From: JAKZVK01 sp965248255
Lineage (GTDB): Bacteria > Acidobacteriota > Terriglobia > Bryobacterales > UBA6623
Reading direction: 5' to 3'
DNA: 64,000 bases
Assembly (NCBI GenBank): GCA_965248255.1
Contig: CBDFIW010000003.1
Location: 1,984,001-2,048,000 of the forward strand
Shown: positions 41,990-51,067 of the stretch, piece after piece
Layout: each line of letters starts with the position of its first letter
How positions within the stretch are numbered: position 1 is the stretch's first letter
Position numbers and translations under genes: made by a program
Notes under the pieces: model-generated
What the model was told of the DNA's origin: nothing
The model's input: the letters and a program-made list of their open reading frames with translations, nothing else
Databases searched by the model: none

Positions 41990-44866
41990 ATGCCCGCCCA
42001 GCGTTGGCACCGCGTGAAGGCGGTCTTTCAAGGGGCGCTCGAACTCGCGGAACCAGCACGCTCCGGCTACCTCGACCAAGAGTGCGCGCCAGAGCAAGAC
42101 CTCCGTGCTGAGGTTGAGAGACTTCTTGCCCAGCATGAGGGGGCCGGTACCTTCCTCGACAGTTTGTTCGGTATGGGACTCGTCCCTCCCCGTGACGAAT
42201 CGGGCGATCAAGTCTTTTCGGCCGGCGAAACCCTAGCGGGCCGGTTCCAGATTGTCGGATTCCTCGGGCGGGGTGGCATGGGGGAAGTGTACGAAGCCTG
42301 GGACGGGGAAATGAACAAGCGGGTCGCCCTGAAGACCCTGCGATCAACGTTTGCTGAGGATCGCTCCACGGCGGAGCGATTCAAGCGTGAAGTGCGAGTC
42401 GCGCTAGAGGTGACCCATACCAACGTCTGCCGCGTTTACGGTCTCTACCGGTGTGGGGTGGAGCGCAATGAGATCCCCTTCTACACAATGGAGTTGCTGG
42501 ATGGGGAGATCCTGGACCGACACCTTAAGCTCAGGAAGAGACTCTCGCCGAGCCAAGCCCTGCCGGTGATTCGGCAGTTGGTGGCGGGACTCTCTGCGCT
42601 GCACGAGGTGGGCGTGGTGCACCGAGACTTCAAGCCCGGCAACGTGATCATCGTTCCCGGCTCCACCAGGAAGACGCGGGTGGTGATTACTGACCTGGGG
42701 ATTGCGAAAAGCATGGTACCAGAGCACGGAGGCATTCCCGCCACCGGATCCACGTTTGTAATTGGCACGCCTGACTACATGGCGCCCGAACAGTTGAAGC
42801 GCGGCCCGCTCGGTTCCGCGACGGACATTTATGCGCTGGGGGTCGTGATACACGAGATGCTTACAGGCGAGCTGCCCCTTGGTGGAAAGGTCTCCGTCCG
42901 TGAGCACGCACCAGCTGTTCCTGAGAGTTGGGAACGAACCATTCAGGCCTGCTTGGAACGCGATCCTGCGTCACGCCCTGCTCGTGCCGTGGAGGTCCTG
43001 GAGGGTCTGGCGGGGGTCGACGAAGTGGCTGGTTCGGGATCGGAAGGAGTTGCTCCCGGCCCCGAAATGCGTGCATCCGAAAGGGATTCCGGGCTCTTGG
43101 AGCGCATGCTTCGGTACCGGCAATTGGTGATTGTCGGGTTTGTATTGGTCGTTCTATTAGCTGTGCTGTCGTATACAGGCCTCCGGCTGGGAGTGCCAAC
43201 AGACGACGTCGCCTTTACGTCGGCGGACATCCTCGCGGTGCTACCACTACGGAACGTCGGAGGTGATCCAGAGAGCCAGGCCTTTGGTGATGGGCTAGCC
43301 GAGGTCGTGACCAGTCAGCTTACGGGGCTGAGGCAGGATGATCAGCAGTTGACGGTTGTTCCTTTCAGTGCGGTGCTAAGCCGAGACGTGGGGACGGCGG
43401 ACGAAGCGCGTGAGCAATTCGGCGCAACGTTGGTTATTGACGGAATGCTTCAGGGGAACGAGACTCGCATGACGCTGACTGTGAGCCTGATAGATACGGA
43501 GACCCTTTTCCAGAGGGAGTCAGCCGTTGTCGAAGGTTCGACACGGGCTGCGTTGGACTTGCGAGACAGAACGGTGCAAGCCGTCATTGGGTTCATGGGT
43601 GTAGACCCCGACCGCGCGGCAGGGATTCTGAAAGCCCCCGGTCGATTCCCCGGGGAGTACGAAGTCTATCTCCGGGGTCGCGGATATCTGGCCCGCTTTG
43701 ACCGCAAGAGCAACGTTAGAGAGGTGATCACCGTCTTTCGCGGCTTGGTAGCTCAAGACCCTGAGTCCGCTCTCGGGCATACCGGGCTAGCGGAAGCACT
43801 CTGGCGCCTTCATGGTCACACTCTAAAGGCAACGTTGCTCGATGAGGCCGAAGAAAGCGCCGAGAAGGCAGCACGCCTCGATCAGGGTTCTCCCGAGGTC
43901 AACCTGACACTCGGAATCGTTCGCCACAGCAAGGGCCGTGAGCGAGAGGCCGCCCTGGCTTTCAACCGGGTTCTCGCGGCGGCACCCAGAAGCGCCGAAG
44001 CCTACCAGGGTTTGGGCAAGGTGTATGAGGCACAGGGCCGATTCGAAGAGGCAGAAAGGGCCTTGCTCAACGCGATTCGTTTAGAGCCCAACTACTGGGT
44101 TCACCACAACCGACTGGGTTACTTCTACTACCAGCGAGGCCGCTACCGCGATGCCGTTGAGAGTCGCAAGACGGTCGTTCGCTTGACGCCGGACAACGTC
44201 GGAGCCTACAACGCTTTGGCCTATGGTTCTTACCTTGCGGGCGACTTTACTGCCGCGCGGAAATACTACCTGCGATCCATCGATCTGGGCCGCAAGCAAA
44301 GATCAGAGGACCCGAGTGCAAGGCCCCACGACATCACCCTATCGAACCTGGGCGAATTTCTCTTGGAAGAGGGTGAGTACGAAGATGCCGAGACGTACTT
44401 GAGAGAATCGATCGAATACGAGCCGAACTGGCACACCCCGAGAGGTGTTCTTGGAGAGGTCTACCACGCCAGGGATGGGCAGGAGGAATCTCGTCCCTAT
44501 TTCGAGCAGGCGGTCCAGCTTGCGGAACAGGCAGTGGAAAGGAGCCGTAATGAAGCGACCTATGCCTATCTTGCGGGATTCCACGCCCGACTGGGAAACG
44601 ACGAAGAGGCGATGGAAGCTATCAAGGAGGCACTCAGTTTCCAGTCCAAGAATCCGCGGGTCTTGGCTCGCTGCGGTGAAGTCTACGCAATGCTGGGCCG
44701 AACCGAGCAAGCTCTCACGTTGCTGAGAAAAGCGATTCAGCGGGGCTTTCTGCCCCAAGTACTGAGAAGAAAACCGGGGCTGAAACAGCTGACGGACCGA
44801 GACTGGGAGAAGCTGGAAGCAGAAGTTGACCGATCACGGGCATCCTCGCGCCCACAAACTCTCTAG
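41990..44866 (+). CDS. Transmembrane Ser/Thr kinase with TPR sensor domain
   Basis: 958 residues, intact. A short N-terminal helical region precedes the kinase domain (about 84-350): GRGGMGEV (93-100), K115, HRDFKPGN (211-218), DLG (235-237, where most kinases have DFG) and GTPDYMAPEQ. A TM helix (LVIVGFVLVVLLAVLSYTG) separates it from a TolB-like ILAVLPLRNVGGDPESQAFG domain and at least six TPR units (for example AYQGLGKVYEAQGRFEEAER). This is a common acidobacterial receptor kinase design. It is convergent with the ECF sigma factor gene, seven bases between stops. Confidence 0.88.
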   Translation: MPAQRWHRVKAVFQGALELAEPARSGYLDQECAPEQDLRAEVERLLAQHEGAGTFLDSLFGMGLVPPRDESGDQVFSAGETLAGRFQIVGFLGRGGMGEVYEAWDGEMNKRVALKTLRSTFAEDRSTAERFKREVRVALEVTHTNVCRVYGLYRCGVERNEIPFYTMELLDGEILDRHLKLRKRLSPSQALPVIRQLVAGLSALHEVGVVHRDFKPGNVIIVPGSTRKTRVVITDLGIAKSMVPEHGGIPATGSTFVIGTPDYMAPEQLKRGPLGSATDIYALGVVIHEMLTGELPLGGKVSVREHAPAVPESWERTIQACLERDPASRPARAVEVLEGLAGVDEVAGSGSEGVAPGPEMRASERDSGLLERMLRYRQLVIVGFVLVVLLAVLSYTGLRLGVPTDDVAFTSADILAVLPLRNVGGDPESQAFGDGLAEVVTSQLTGLRQDDQQLTVVPFSAVLSRDVGTADEAREQFGATLVIDGMLQGNETRMTLTVSLIDTETLFQRESAVVEGSTRAALDLRDRTVQAVIGFMGVDPDRAAGILKAPGRFPGEYEVYLRGRGYLARFDRKSNVREVITVFRGLVAQDPESALGHTGLAEALWRLHGHTLKATLLDEAEESAEKAARLDQGSPEVNLTLGIVRHSKGREREAALAFNRVLAAAPRSAEAYQGLGKVYEAQGRFEEAERALLNAIRLEPNYWVHHNRLGYFYYQRGRYRDAVESRKTVVRLTPDNVGAYNALAYGSYLAGDFTAARKYYLRSIDLGRKQRSEDPSARPHDITLSNLGEFLLEEGEYEDAETYLRESIEYEPNWHTPRGVLGEVYHARDGQEESRPYFEQAVQLAEQAVERSRNEATYAYLAGFHARLGNDEEAMEAIKEALSFQSKNPRVLARCGEVYAMLGRTEQALTLLRKAIQRGFLPQVLRRKPGLKQLTDRDWEKLEAEVDRSRASSRPQTL

Positions 44867-44873
44867 TGGTTTC

Positions 44874-45469
44874 CTAGGGCATTCCCGCAGCCGCCCTCTT
44901 GGTCTGCGATCCCAGCTCGCCCCGCAGCCATGCGCGGCCGAAGCTCCAATCCCGCTTAACGGTCCGCGTAGCAATGCCTAGCACTTCGGCGGTCTCTTCC
45001 ACTGAGAGACCGCCGAAGAAACGCAACTCGATCACTCGATGCGCGCGCTCGTCCTTTTCTTCTAGCCTTTCGAGCGCTTCGTCCAGCGCTACCAACTCAC
45101 CTGATTTTTCCTTGCTGAAGACCAGTGCCTCGTCGAGCGGCAAGCGTGGCTGGCCGCCGCCACGCTTCTCGGCCAGACGTTTCGGGCATAATCGACCAGG
45201 ATGCGCCGCATCACCCGTGCCGCGACGGCGAAAAAATGAGCGCGGTTCTGCCAGTTGGCCCCTTTCTGGTCGATGAGCTTGAGGTACGCTTCGTGGACGA
45301 GGGCGGTGGTCTGCAGTGTGTGTCCGGGGCGCTCGCGCCGCATTTGGCGGGCCGCCATCCGGCGCAACTCGGCATAAACCGCGGTAATGAGGTTCGATTC
45401 CGCTTGCTTATCCCCCCGCTGGACACGGTTCAATAGGAGGGTGACATCTCCTGGCGCGGACTCGCTCAT
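44874..45469 (-). pseudogene. ECF sigma factor (TIGR02999/ECF-X6-like), frameshifted
   Basis: From ATG 45469 (MSESAPGDVTLLLNRVQRGD) region 2 is complete (LRRMAARQMRRERPGHTLQT, HEAYLKLIDQKG, VMRRILVDYAR). Near 45183 one A appears to be missing: the zero frame runs into NVWPRSV, while the -1 frame continues AEKRGGGQPRLPLDEALVF and region 4 (RVIELRFFGGLSVEETAEVL, TRTVKRDW). With one base restored it would be a standard protein of about 198 residues. Such sigma factors frequently sit beside Pkn kinases in Acidobacteriota, and the neighbour here is a kinase-TPR protein. Confidence 0.8.
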
Positions 45470-45586
45470 GCGACGCTCGCTTTTCCGGACCGGGCGCGAG
45501 CTTTCCAATGATACTCCCCTTTTTGCTGGATGAAAAGCCCGAGTACAGCGTTTCACAAGTTGGGTCACGTCCCTGAGCGGGGCATC

Positions 45587-45610
45587 GGGCACGGCATGCC
45601 GTGTCCCTAC
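45587..45610. repeat. Palindromic repeat upstream of the sigma factor gene
   Basis: GGGCACGGCATGCCGTGTCC followed by CTAC is a second copy of the palindrome found in the kinase gene at 32705. It lies in the leader of the sigma factor gene, where it could form a strong hairpin in the transcript. Confidence 0.55.
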
Positions 45611-45664
45611 ATGGCAAACCGAGACGCAACCGTACTTGTGAAACACACTACTAGAGCGGCTCTA

Positions 45665-46758
45665 TTGAATCCCGCAAATTATTATGACACTTTTTGATAG
45701 TGTGGAGCATCTATATATGTATGGGCAACCCCAAAGGTGTGAAGCGGGATTTCAAGGCGCTGGAGAAGCGCCGTTTCGAAGCGATGCGGCTGCTCCACCA
45801 AGGCCACAATCAGTCCGAGACGGCGAGACGGCTGAACGTCGCTCGCCAAACCGTCAGTGAGTGGCGGCGGCAATACCGCGAGCAGGGTGCGGCCGGACTC
45901 CGCCAGGCCGGGCGCGCCGGACGCAAGCCGCTCCTCGATGCCGCACAACGCGAACGCCTGACGTCGCTGCTGCTGGAAGGCCCGGAAGCCCACGGCTTCC
46001 CAACGCCCCTGTGGAGCTGTCCGCGGGTGGCTCGGCTGATCGGAGACGAGTTCGGGGTCGCATACCACGCAGGCCACGCCTGGAAGATCCTGCGAGCGCT
46101 CGACTGGAGCCCGCAACGCCCGGCCGGAAAGGCGCGCGAGCGCAACGAAGAGCGGATCCGCACCTGGAAGCGCAAGACCTGGAAGCGCATTAAAAAAAAG
46201 CCCAAAACGAAGGCCGTACGCTCGTCTTCATCGACGAAAGCGGATTGAGTCAGAAGCCGCATCGCTGCCGCACCTGGGCGCCACGTGGCCAAACACCGGT
46301 GCTGCAGTTTAACTTCAACTGGGAGAAGCTTTCCGTCTCGGCGGGGCTGACGCTGCGTAACTTCTACTTCCGGCTCTATCCCGGTGCGATCGGCAAAGAG
46401 CAAGTGACCGACTTTCTCAAGGCGTTGGTACGTCATATCGATCGCCCGCTGCTGATCGTCTGGGATCGGCTGCCGGCGCACCGTAGCCGCCTGGTGCAAG
46501 AGTTCATCGAACTCTCCGAAGGCCACATCGCAACCGAGTACTTGCCACCCTATGCGCCGGAGTTGAATCCGGTGGAATACATCTGGGCTTACTGGAAGCA
46601 GCACGAGTTGCCGAACGTCTGTCCGAAAGACTACGGCGAGCTGAACGAGCGGGCCCGCAAGGCACTCCGCCGCATGTACCGCAAACCGCGTTTGATCACG
46701 GCCTTCTGGAAACAGTCTTCTCTTTGTTTTGACTGACTCTATATTATGCGGGAGTCAA
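45665..46758 (+). mobile_element. IS630-family insertion sequence of a different subgroup (1094 bp)
   Basis: TA dinucleotides flank the element at 45663-45664 and 46759-46760. Its termini are TTGAATCCCGCA at the left and TGCGGGAGTCAA at the right, inverted repeats with one mismatch in 12. It encodes a transposase in two overlapping frames. The element entered the last codons of a minus-strand beta-helix gene; joining the flanks restores a frame that stops four codons later (ELEPL-stop). Confidence 0.88.
45721..46736 (+). CDS. IS630-family transposase read through an A AAA AAG slippery site
   Basis: The first frame (ATG 45721, MGNPKGVKRDFKALEKRRFE) contains an HTH (ETARRLNVARQTVSEWRRQY) and the DNA-binding half and would stop at 46248. 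The catalytic half is in the -1 frame: D in VFIDESGLSQ, D in IVWDRLPAHRS and E in ELNPVEYIWAYWK, ending at 46736. The frames meet in eight As followed by G (46192-46200); the heptamer A AAA AAG is in the correct phase for a -1 shift (46194-46200), and the -1 frame is closed just upstream by TAA. Either programmed slippage yields the full enzyme or one A has been lost from a nine-A run. Confidence 0.82.
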
Positions 46759-46760
46759 TA

Positions 46761-47072
46761 GTTCCACTTTTGACCTCTTTGGCAAGGTCAAATGGCGTGT
46801 TTCGATCGAGTTCGTCAGATTGAAGCGCCGGCAACGCCGCAGCGTCAGCGCTGCTTCGGCCCCTTTCACGTGGTTGATATGCAGCCCGTTCAAGGTGCAA
46901 TCCTCGGAATCGACAAACAGCAAGCTATTACGGCTATCGTGGGGACGGTAGTCGGGGTTACGGTCGAACACATTCGGACCGATGACGATGTTCGAGCTGC
47001 CCTCGACCAGTAAGTTATGCTCGAAGCCCTTCCAGACCAGGATTACCGTTTTGGCCATCCCGGTACTGACAG
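46761..47072 (-). pseudogene. C-terminal fragment of a right-handed beta-helix protein
   Basis: About 100 codons: FEHNLLVEGSSNIVIGPNVF, SLLFVDSEDCTLNGLHINHV and AALTLRRCRRFNLTNS have the NxxI/V repeat and stacked Asn pattern of parallel beta-helix (pectate-lyase-like) proteins. The N-terminal part is cut off by the IS1380 element on the right, and the IS630 element sits in the last codons on the left, supplying a new stop (LTPA). The gene lies trapped between two insertion sequences and is surely non-functional. Confidence 0.7.
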
Positions 47073-48640
47073 CATAGGCGAGCCACGGCTGCGGTGCAAC
47101 GTTTTCGCACTGCTTTCACGTTCGATCCTGCTTTCTTCGCCGGTCCGCCTTCAGATCGGGTCCGGTCAAGGCGTTCCGGCAACGCCAGCGGCCACTCTGC
47201 CGACACCGCTCCGACCTTGCCTCTCGGCAACTCCCCGCTCCGGCTGCCCCGCGCTCGCCGCGTTACCCTCCGGGCACAGGCAGCGCCCAGATCCTGCTCA
47301 GCATGTCACCGAACAGCCGCCGGTTCAGATGTCCCTGGGCCAACAGCAACCAGTAGTAGCGGGCATGTTTGACCAGACGGCCGCCGGTCTTCATTAGCCG
47401 CTGCTGCAAGCTCGTCAGCGACCAGCTCTTGATCCTGTGCGGCAGCCCCAGCCGCCGCCACAAGTTGCCCAGGTTATAGGCCAGCACGCTGAGTTGCAGT
47501 CGCACTTCGTTGGCCCGGAAGCGATGGCACGACAGCCGCGTCCAGTGCGTGGCCTGTTTGCCTTCCTTGATCCACTGCTCGGCCGTGCCGCGCTTGTTGT
47601 AGAAGCGCACCACCGAGCGGCTTGGCAAGCGCAGGCTCGTCACGATGAATCCGACCCGCGGGAACAGCTCGCCCTGGTGATGTTCGACCTGGGCGACGAT
47701 CCGCCTCGCCTGCGACCAACTCTCCGCCTGATAGCGAAAACTCTTGTAGCGCACCAAGGGCTTCCGGGAGGGCCTTCCCGGCGGGCGAAACAAGATGTCT
47801 TCGATCTCCAATTCCAGGCTCTTGTTGGCCGGAATGCGAATGGCGTACTGCACTCCGCGTTTCTCCGAAGACTCATAAATCTCCGGCTTAGCAAAGGCCG
47901 CATCGCCGCGGAAGGTGACCTGTTTGCCCGCAGCCTGTTGGCGCTCGATCTCCGGCAGCAGCAACTCGTCCCAGTCGTCAGCGCTGTGCACATTGCCGGG
48001 ACGCAGCTTGGCGGCCAGACAATCGCCGTGCTGGTTGAACAGCAACAGTGGGTGGTAGCAGATGGACTCGAAATGGCCGTTATAGGCGCTGCCTTCTTGT
48101 TGGCCATGGACGGGGCTCTCGGTGGAGTCCATGTCGAGAACGACGCGCTCGCAGTCGTCCGTCGTCTCGGCTTGCGCGACCAACTCGCGGTTCACCGCCA
48201 TCAATCCCAGCAGATTCTCCTCACTCGCGAGCAGCCCTGTCTCGAAGCTCTGTAGCCGCGAGGTGAGCGCCCCGCCGCGATCCCAGTTCTTCTGCGAGCC
48301 GATCAAGCGAAAGGTCGGATCGGCGGATACTCGAACGGCGTCATTGAGGTCCTCGTAGCCGGCGAGTCGGCTGTAAACCGACTGCCGCAGCAGATCGGCC
48401 AGCGGGAACTTCTTGTTCAAGCCTTGTCGCGAGTCGCTGAGATGCTCCTCGATCAGCTTCCCGAGCCCGAGCCGTTCGTCCAACTCCCGAACCAGGATCA
48501 GCCCGCCGTCGGAAGTGACACGCGATCCTTGGAAATCGACTTTCAACAAACCGTTGAAGCTTAGCTGGAACGGCTTGTTTTGTTTTTCACCCATTGGGTG
48601 TTGGCCTCCATGGCGTCCTCATCGGGCTCTAGCCCCTATG
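47073..48640 (-). mobile_element. IS1380-family insertion sequence (ends tentative)
   Basis: Contains one transposase gene. Candidate ends both read inward as CATAGG: CATAGGCGAGCC from 47073 and, on the other strand, CATAGGGGCTAG from 48640. No target duplication is evident at these points, so the limits are provisional. The left limit coincides with the end of the beta-helix homology. Confidence 0.6.
47263..48594 (-). CDS. IS1380-family transposase
   Basis: 443 residues, intact. The N-terminal signature VTSDGGLILVRELDERLGLG is typical of IS1380. The DDE residues are in VVLDMDSTESPVHG, FRGDAAFAKPEIYE and YNKRGTAEQWIKEGK, with RNase H-like strands around them, and SVLAYNLGNLWRRL follows. Start ATG 48594. 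It is a cut-and-paste transposase; nothing suggests inactivation. Confidence 0.9.
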   Translation of the reverse strand: MGEKQNKPFQLSFNGLLKVDFQGSRVTSDGGLILVRELDERLGLGKLIEEHLSDSRQGLNKKFPLADLLRQSVYSRLAGYEDLNDAVRVSADPTFRLIGSQKNWDRGGALTSRLQSFETGLLASEENLLGLMAVNRELVAQAETTDDCERVVLDMDSTESPVHGQQEGSAYNGHFESICYHPLLLFNQHGDCLAAKLRPGNVHSADDWDELLLPEIERQQAAGKQVTFRGDAAFAKPEIYESSEKRGVQYAIRIPANKSLELEIEDILFRPPGRPSRKPLVRYKSFRYQAESWSQARRIVAQVEHHQGELFPRVGFIVTSLRLPSRSVVRFYNKRGTAEQWIKEGKQATHWTRLSCHRFRANEVRLQLSVLAYNLGNLWRRLGLPHRIKSWSLTSLQQRLMKTGGRLVKHARYYWLLLAQGHLNRRLFGDMLSRIWALPVPGG

Positions 48641-48919
48641 AATAAAGACGCTCAAGGCCGCCGGAAGGTCGAGAGGTTTGAATCAAATTGGAAATGCGGG
48701 TTCGAATGTTTTCGTCGCAGCTATACAACCTGGGCATCGCCGTGGCTCACGAACGCTCTAAGGCTGAATATCTATTACGCCAAACGCGGCAACCGACCCT
48801 ATCTTGTTACGGTAGGCAAGAGGAAGCGATTCCCACAGCGACTTGCGGTGCCGGCGGCTGCGGTCCGCCCGGCGAGCAGGCCCCGTCCGGAGCACCCGGT
48901 GGTCAATCGTAGGACACAA

Positions 48920-51061
48920 ATGTCGTCTTCCGGTCCGTCTTGGACGCTGAGAGCCGTCCTCGCCGGCGCAGCAGTGCTGTCGTGGTCAATAGCCCAGGCG
49001 CAACCGATTACCAGCGCCGACCTCGAGGAGGCCGCGGACAACAACTCGGCGTGGCTCATGTACAGCCGCGACTATTACGGCCAGCGGTTTGTCAGACTCG
49101 ACCAGATCACGCCGGCCAATGTAGACCGGCTGCACCCTGTGTGGGTGTTTGCGACCGGCGGTGACAATCGCGGGTTGGAAGCCACGCCGCTGATTCACGA
49201 GGGCGTGCTCTACGTCTCGGCCGACGACTCGCGGGTGTTTGCGCTCGATGCCCGAACCGGCGGGAAGAAGTGGAGCTACGACCCGAAGATTTCCGATGAT
49301 GTGGAGTGCGTGTATTGCTGCGGGTCGATCAACCGCGGCGTGGCCCTGTTCGGCGAGTTGGTGTACGTCGGCACGATGGACGCGCGCCTGGTTGCGCTCG
49401 ACAAGGACAGCGGTCAGGTCGTATGGGAGGTCGAGGTTGTTGACTGGGAACAGGGCTATAGCATTACGGGGGCGCCTCTGCTGGTCAACGGCATGGTGCT
49501 CACCGGAGTGGCCGGCGGTGAGTATGGCATCCGCGGCTTCGTCAGGGCCTACGACGCCAAGACAGGCGAGTTGCAATGGACCGCGTACACGATCCCTGGG
49601 CCTGGGGAGCCGGGGAACGACACCTGGCCCGGCCACACCTGGAAGAATGGCGGCGGCTCAACGTGGACTACCGGCACCTACGATCCCAAGCTGAACCTGG
49701 TCTATTGGAACACGGGCAACGCCGCGCCCTGGAACTGCCACGTACGCAAAGGGGATAACGAGTGGACAGCCGGGACCATTGCCATCGACGCCGATAGCGG
49801 CAAGATCAAGTGGGGCTTTCAGTACACGCCGTGGGACTGTTGGGATTATGACGCCGTCAGCACGCCGGTGCTGACGGACGTGACGCTGGGCGAACGGGGG
49901 CTCGTCAAGGCCCTGTTCCACCACGACAAGAACGGCTTCTTCTACGCGCTGGACCGCACGAACGGCAAGTTTATTTACGGCGAGCCCATCGTCCCGGGCA
50001 TCAACTGGGCTTTCGGCCTCGATGCGCAGACCGGCCGCCCCAACGTGAACCCCGACATGGTGGCCGAATCCGGGGGCCCCGAGGTCGGTCCGATTATTCC
50101 CAGCCTCGAAGGGGCGATCGACTGGCAGCCGCTAGCCTACAACCCGGATCTCGGTTACATCTACTTCATGTCGAACCAGTGGGCCATGGGTTACAGGTTC
50201 TGGGCCGAGGACGAGTTCGAGCCCCCCACGAAGGGCGAGTGGTATCTGGGCGGGGATTATCAGCAGTACCTGAGCAGTGAAAACCCCGGCAACTTCGTGG
50301 GCTTCGACGTGGTCAACCGCAAGGTGCTGTGGCGAAAGGCAAGCCCGGCACCTTTCTGGGCCGGTGCCGTGGCCACTTCGAGCGGGCTGGTCTTCACCGG
50401 CGACATGCGCGGCTACTTCATGGCGCTCGACGCCCGCAGCGGCAAGGTGCTTTGGCAGTTCCAGACCGGCTCGGGTATTATCGGCAGCCCCATTACCTAC
50501 GAACTTGACGGCACGCAGTACGTGGCAGTGCCCTCCGGGGGCATTGGCGGGGACATGACGTTCTACTATACGGAGCCGAAAGCCGGCAACATCTGGGTGT
50601 TCGCGCTCGACGGCGGCGGCCCGGCGCGCGTGGCTCCGGGGACAAACTTGACCAGGCTCGAGGGCGGCCTGCCACGAGTCGGGGAGCCGGGCCATACCCT
50701 CGGCGGCAGGGTCTTGCCCGGTTACGGTTTCCCGCCGACAGAGGGAGCTGAGCCCATCAAGACGACGTCTGCACCCGCTGTCGCGGAAGTGGCAGACGGG
50801 GAGGTGACCAATCCTTATCTGGGTGATGAGGAAGCGATCTCCCAGGGCGAACGGACTTATCGCGGTCGCTGCGCGGGTTGTCACAAAGCCGGCGGCGGGG
50901 CTGGACCAAATGTATTCAGGACCAAGCTCCCTATCGGCCAGTTCCTCGAGACCGTGACGAACGGCCGCGAAGGCGCCAACATGCCCCCGTTTGGTCAGTT
51001 ACTCTCGCGAGACGAGATCTGGCAGGTTCATGCCTTCCTTCTTTCTCGTGACTCCCTCTGA
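48920..51061 (+). CDS. PQQ-dependent alcohol dehydrogenase with fused cytochrome c, lanthanide-type active site
   Basis: 713 residues from ATG 48920, which starts a signal peptide (LRAVLAGAAVLSWSIAQA); the open frame continues upstream into the IS1380 element, but that part is not native. The eight-bladed quinoprotein propeller shows the vicinal disulfide C133-C134 (VYCCGS), metal ligands E201 (GGEYG) and N267 (NTGNAAPWN), catalytic D309 and a further Asp at 311 (CWDYDAV). The D-x-D pair is the hallmark of XoxF/PedH-type enzymes that use lanthanides; calcium enzymes have Ala or Ser at the second place. A C-terminal cytochrome c domain (C651-A-G-C654-H655, likely Met in ANMPPFG) takes the electrons, a type II quinohaemoprotein layout. 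Periplasmic. The substrate is probably a primary alcohol. Confidence 0.88.
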   Translation: MSSSGPSWTLRAVLAGAAVLSWSIAQAQPITSADLEEAADNNSAWLMYSRDYYGQRFVRLDQITPANVDRLHPVWVFATGGDNRGLEATPLIHEGVLYVSADDSRVFALDARTGGKKWSYDPKISDDVECVYCCGSINRGVALFGELVYVGTMDARLVALDKDSGQVVWEVEVVDWEQGYSITGAPLLVNGMVLTGVAGGEYGIRGFVRAYDAKTGELQWTAYTIPGPGEPGNDTWPGHTWKNGGGSTWTTGTYDPKLNLVYWNTGNAAPWNCHVRKGDNEWTAGTIAIDADSGKIKWGFQYTPWDCWDYDAVSTPVLTDVTLGERGLVKALFHHDKNGFFYALDRTNGKFIYGEPIVPGINWAFGLDAQTGRPNVNPDMVAESGGPEVGPIIPSLEGAIDWQPLAYNPDLGYIYFMSNQWAMGYRFWAEDEFEPPTKGEWYLGGDYQQYLSSENPGNFVGFDVVNRKVLWRKASPAPFWAGAVATSSGLVFTGDMRGYFMALDARSGKVLWQFQTGSGIIGSPITYELDGTQYVAVPSGGIGGDMTFYYTEPKAGNIWVFALDGGGPARVAPGTNLTRLEGGLPRVGEPGHTLGGRVLPGYGFPPTEGAEPIKTTSAPAVAEVADGEVTNPYLGDEEAISQGERTYRGRCAGCHKAGGGAGPNVFRTKLPIGQFLETVTNGREGANMPPFGQLLSRDEIWQVHAFLLSRDSL

Positions 51062-51067
51062 GCCGCT

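Noticed and set aside
48685..48710. tRNA T-arm-like GGTTCGAAT
   Set aside because: No acceptor stem, anticodon arm or D-arm can be built around it.
48413..48919. Upstream extension of the PQQ dehydrogenase reading frame to 48413
   Set aside because: The extra codons run through the IS1380 leader and lack family similarity; the signal peptide starts at 48920.
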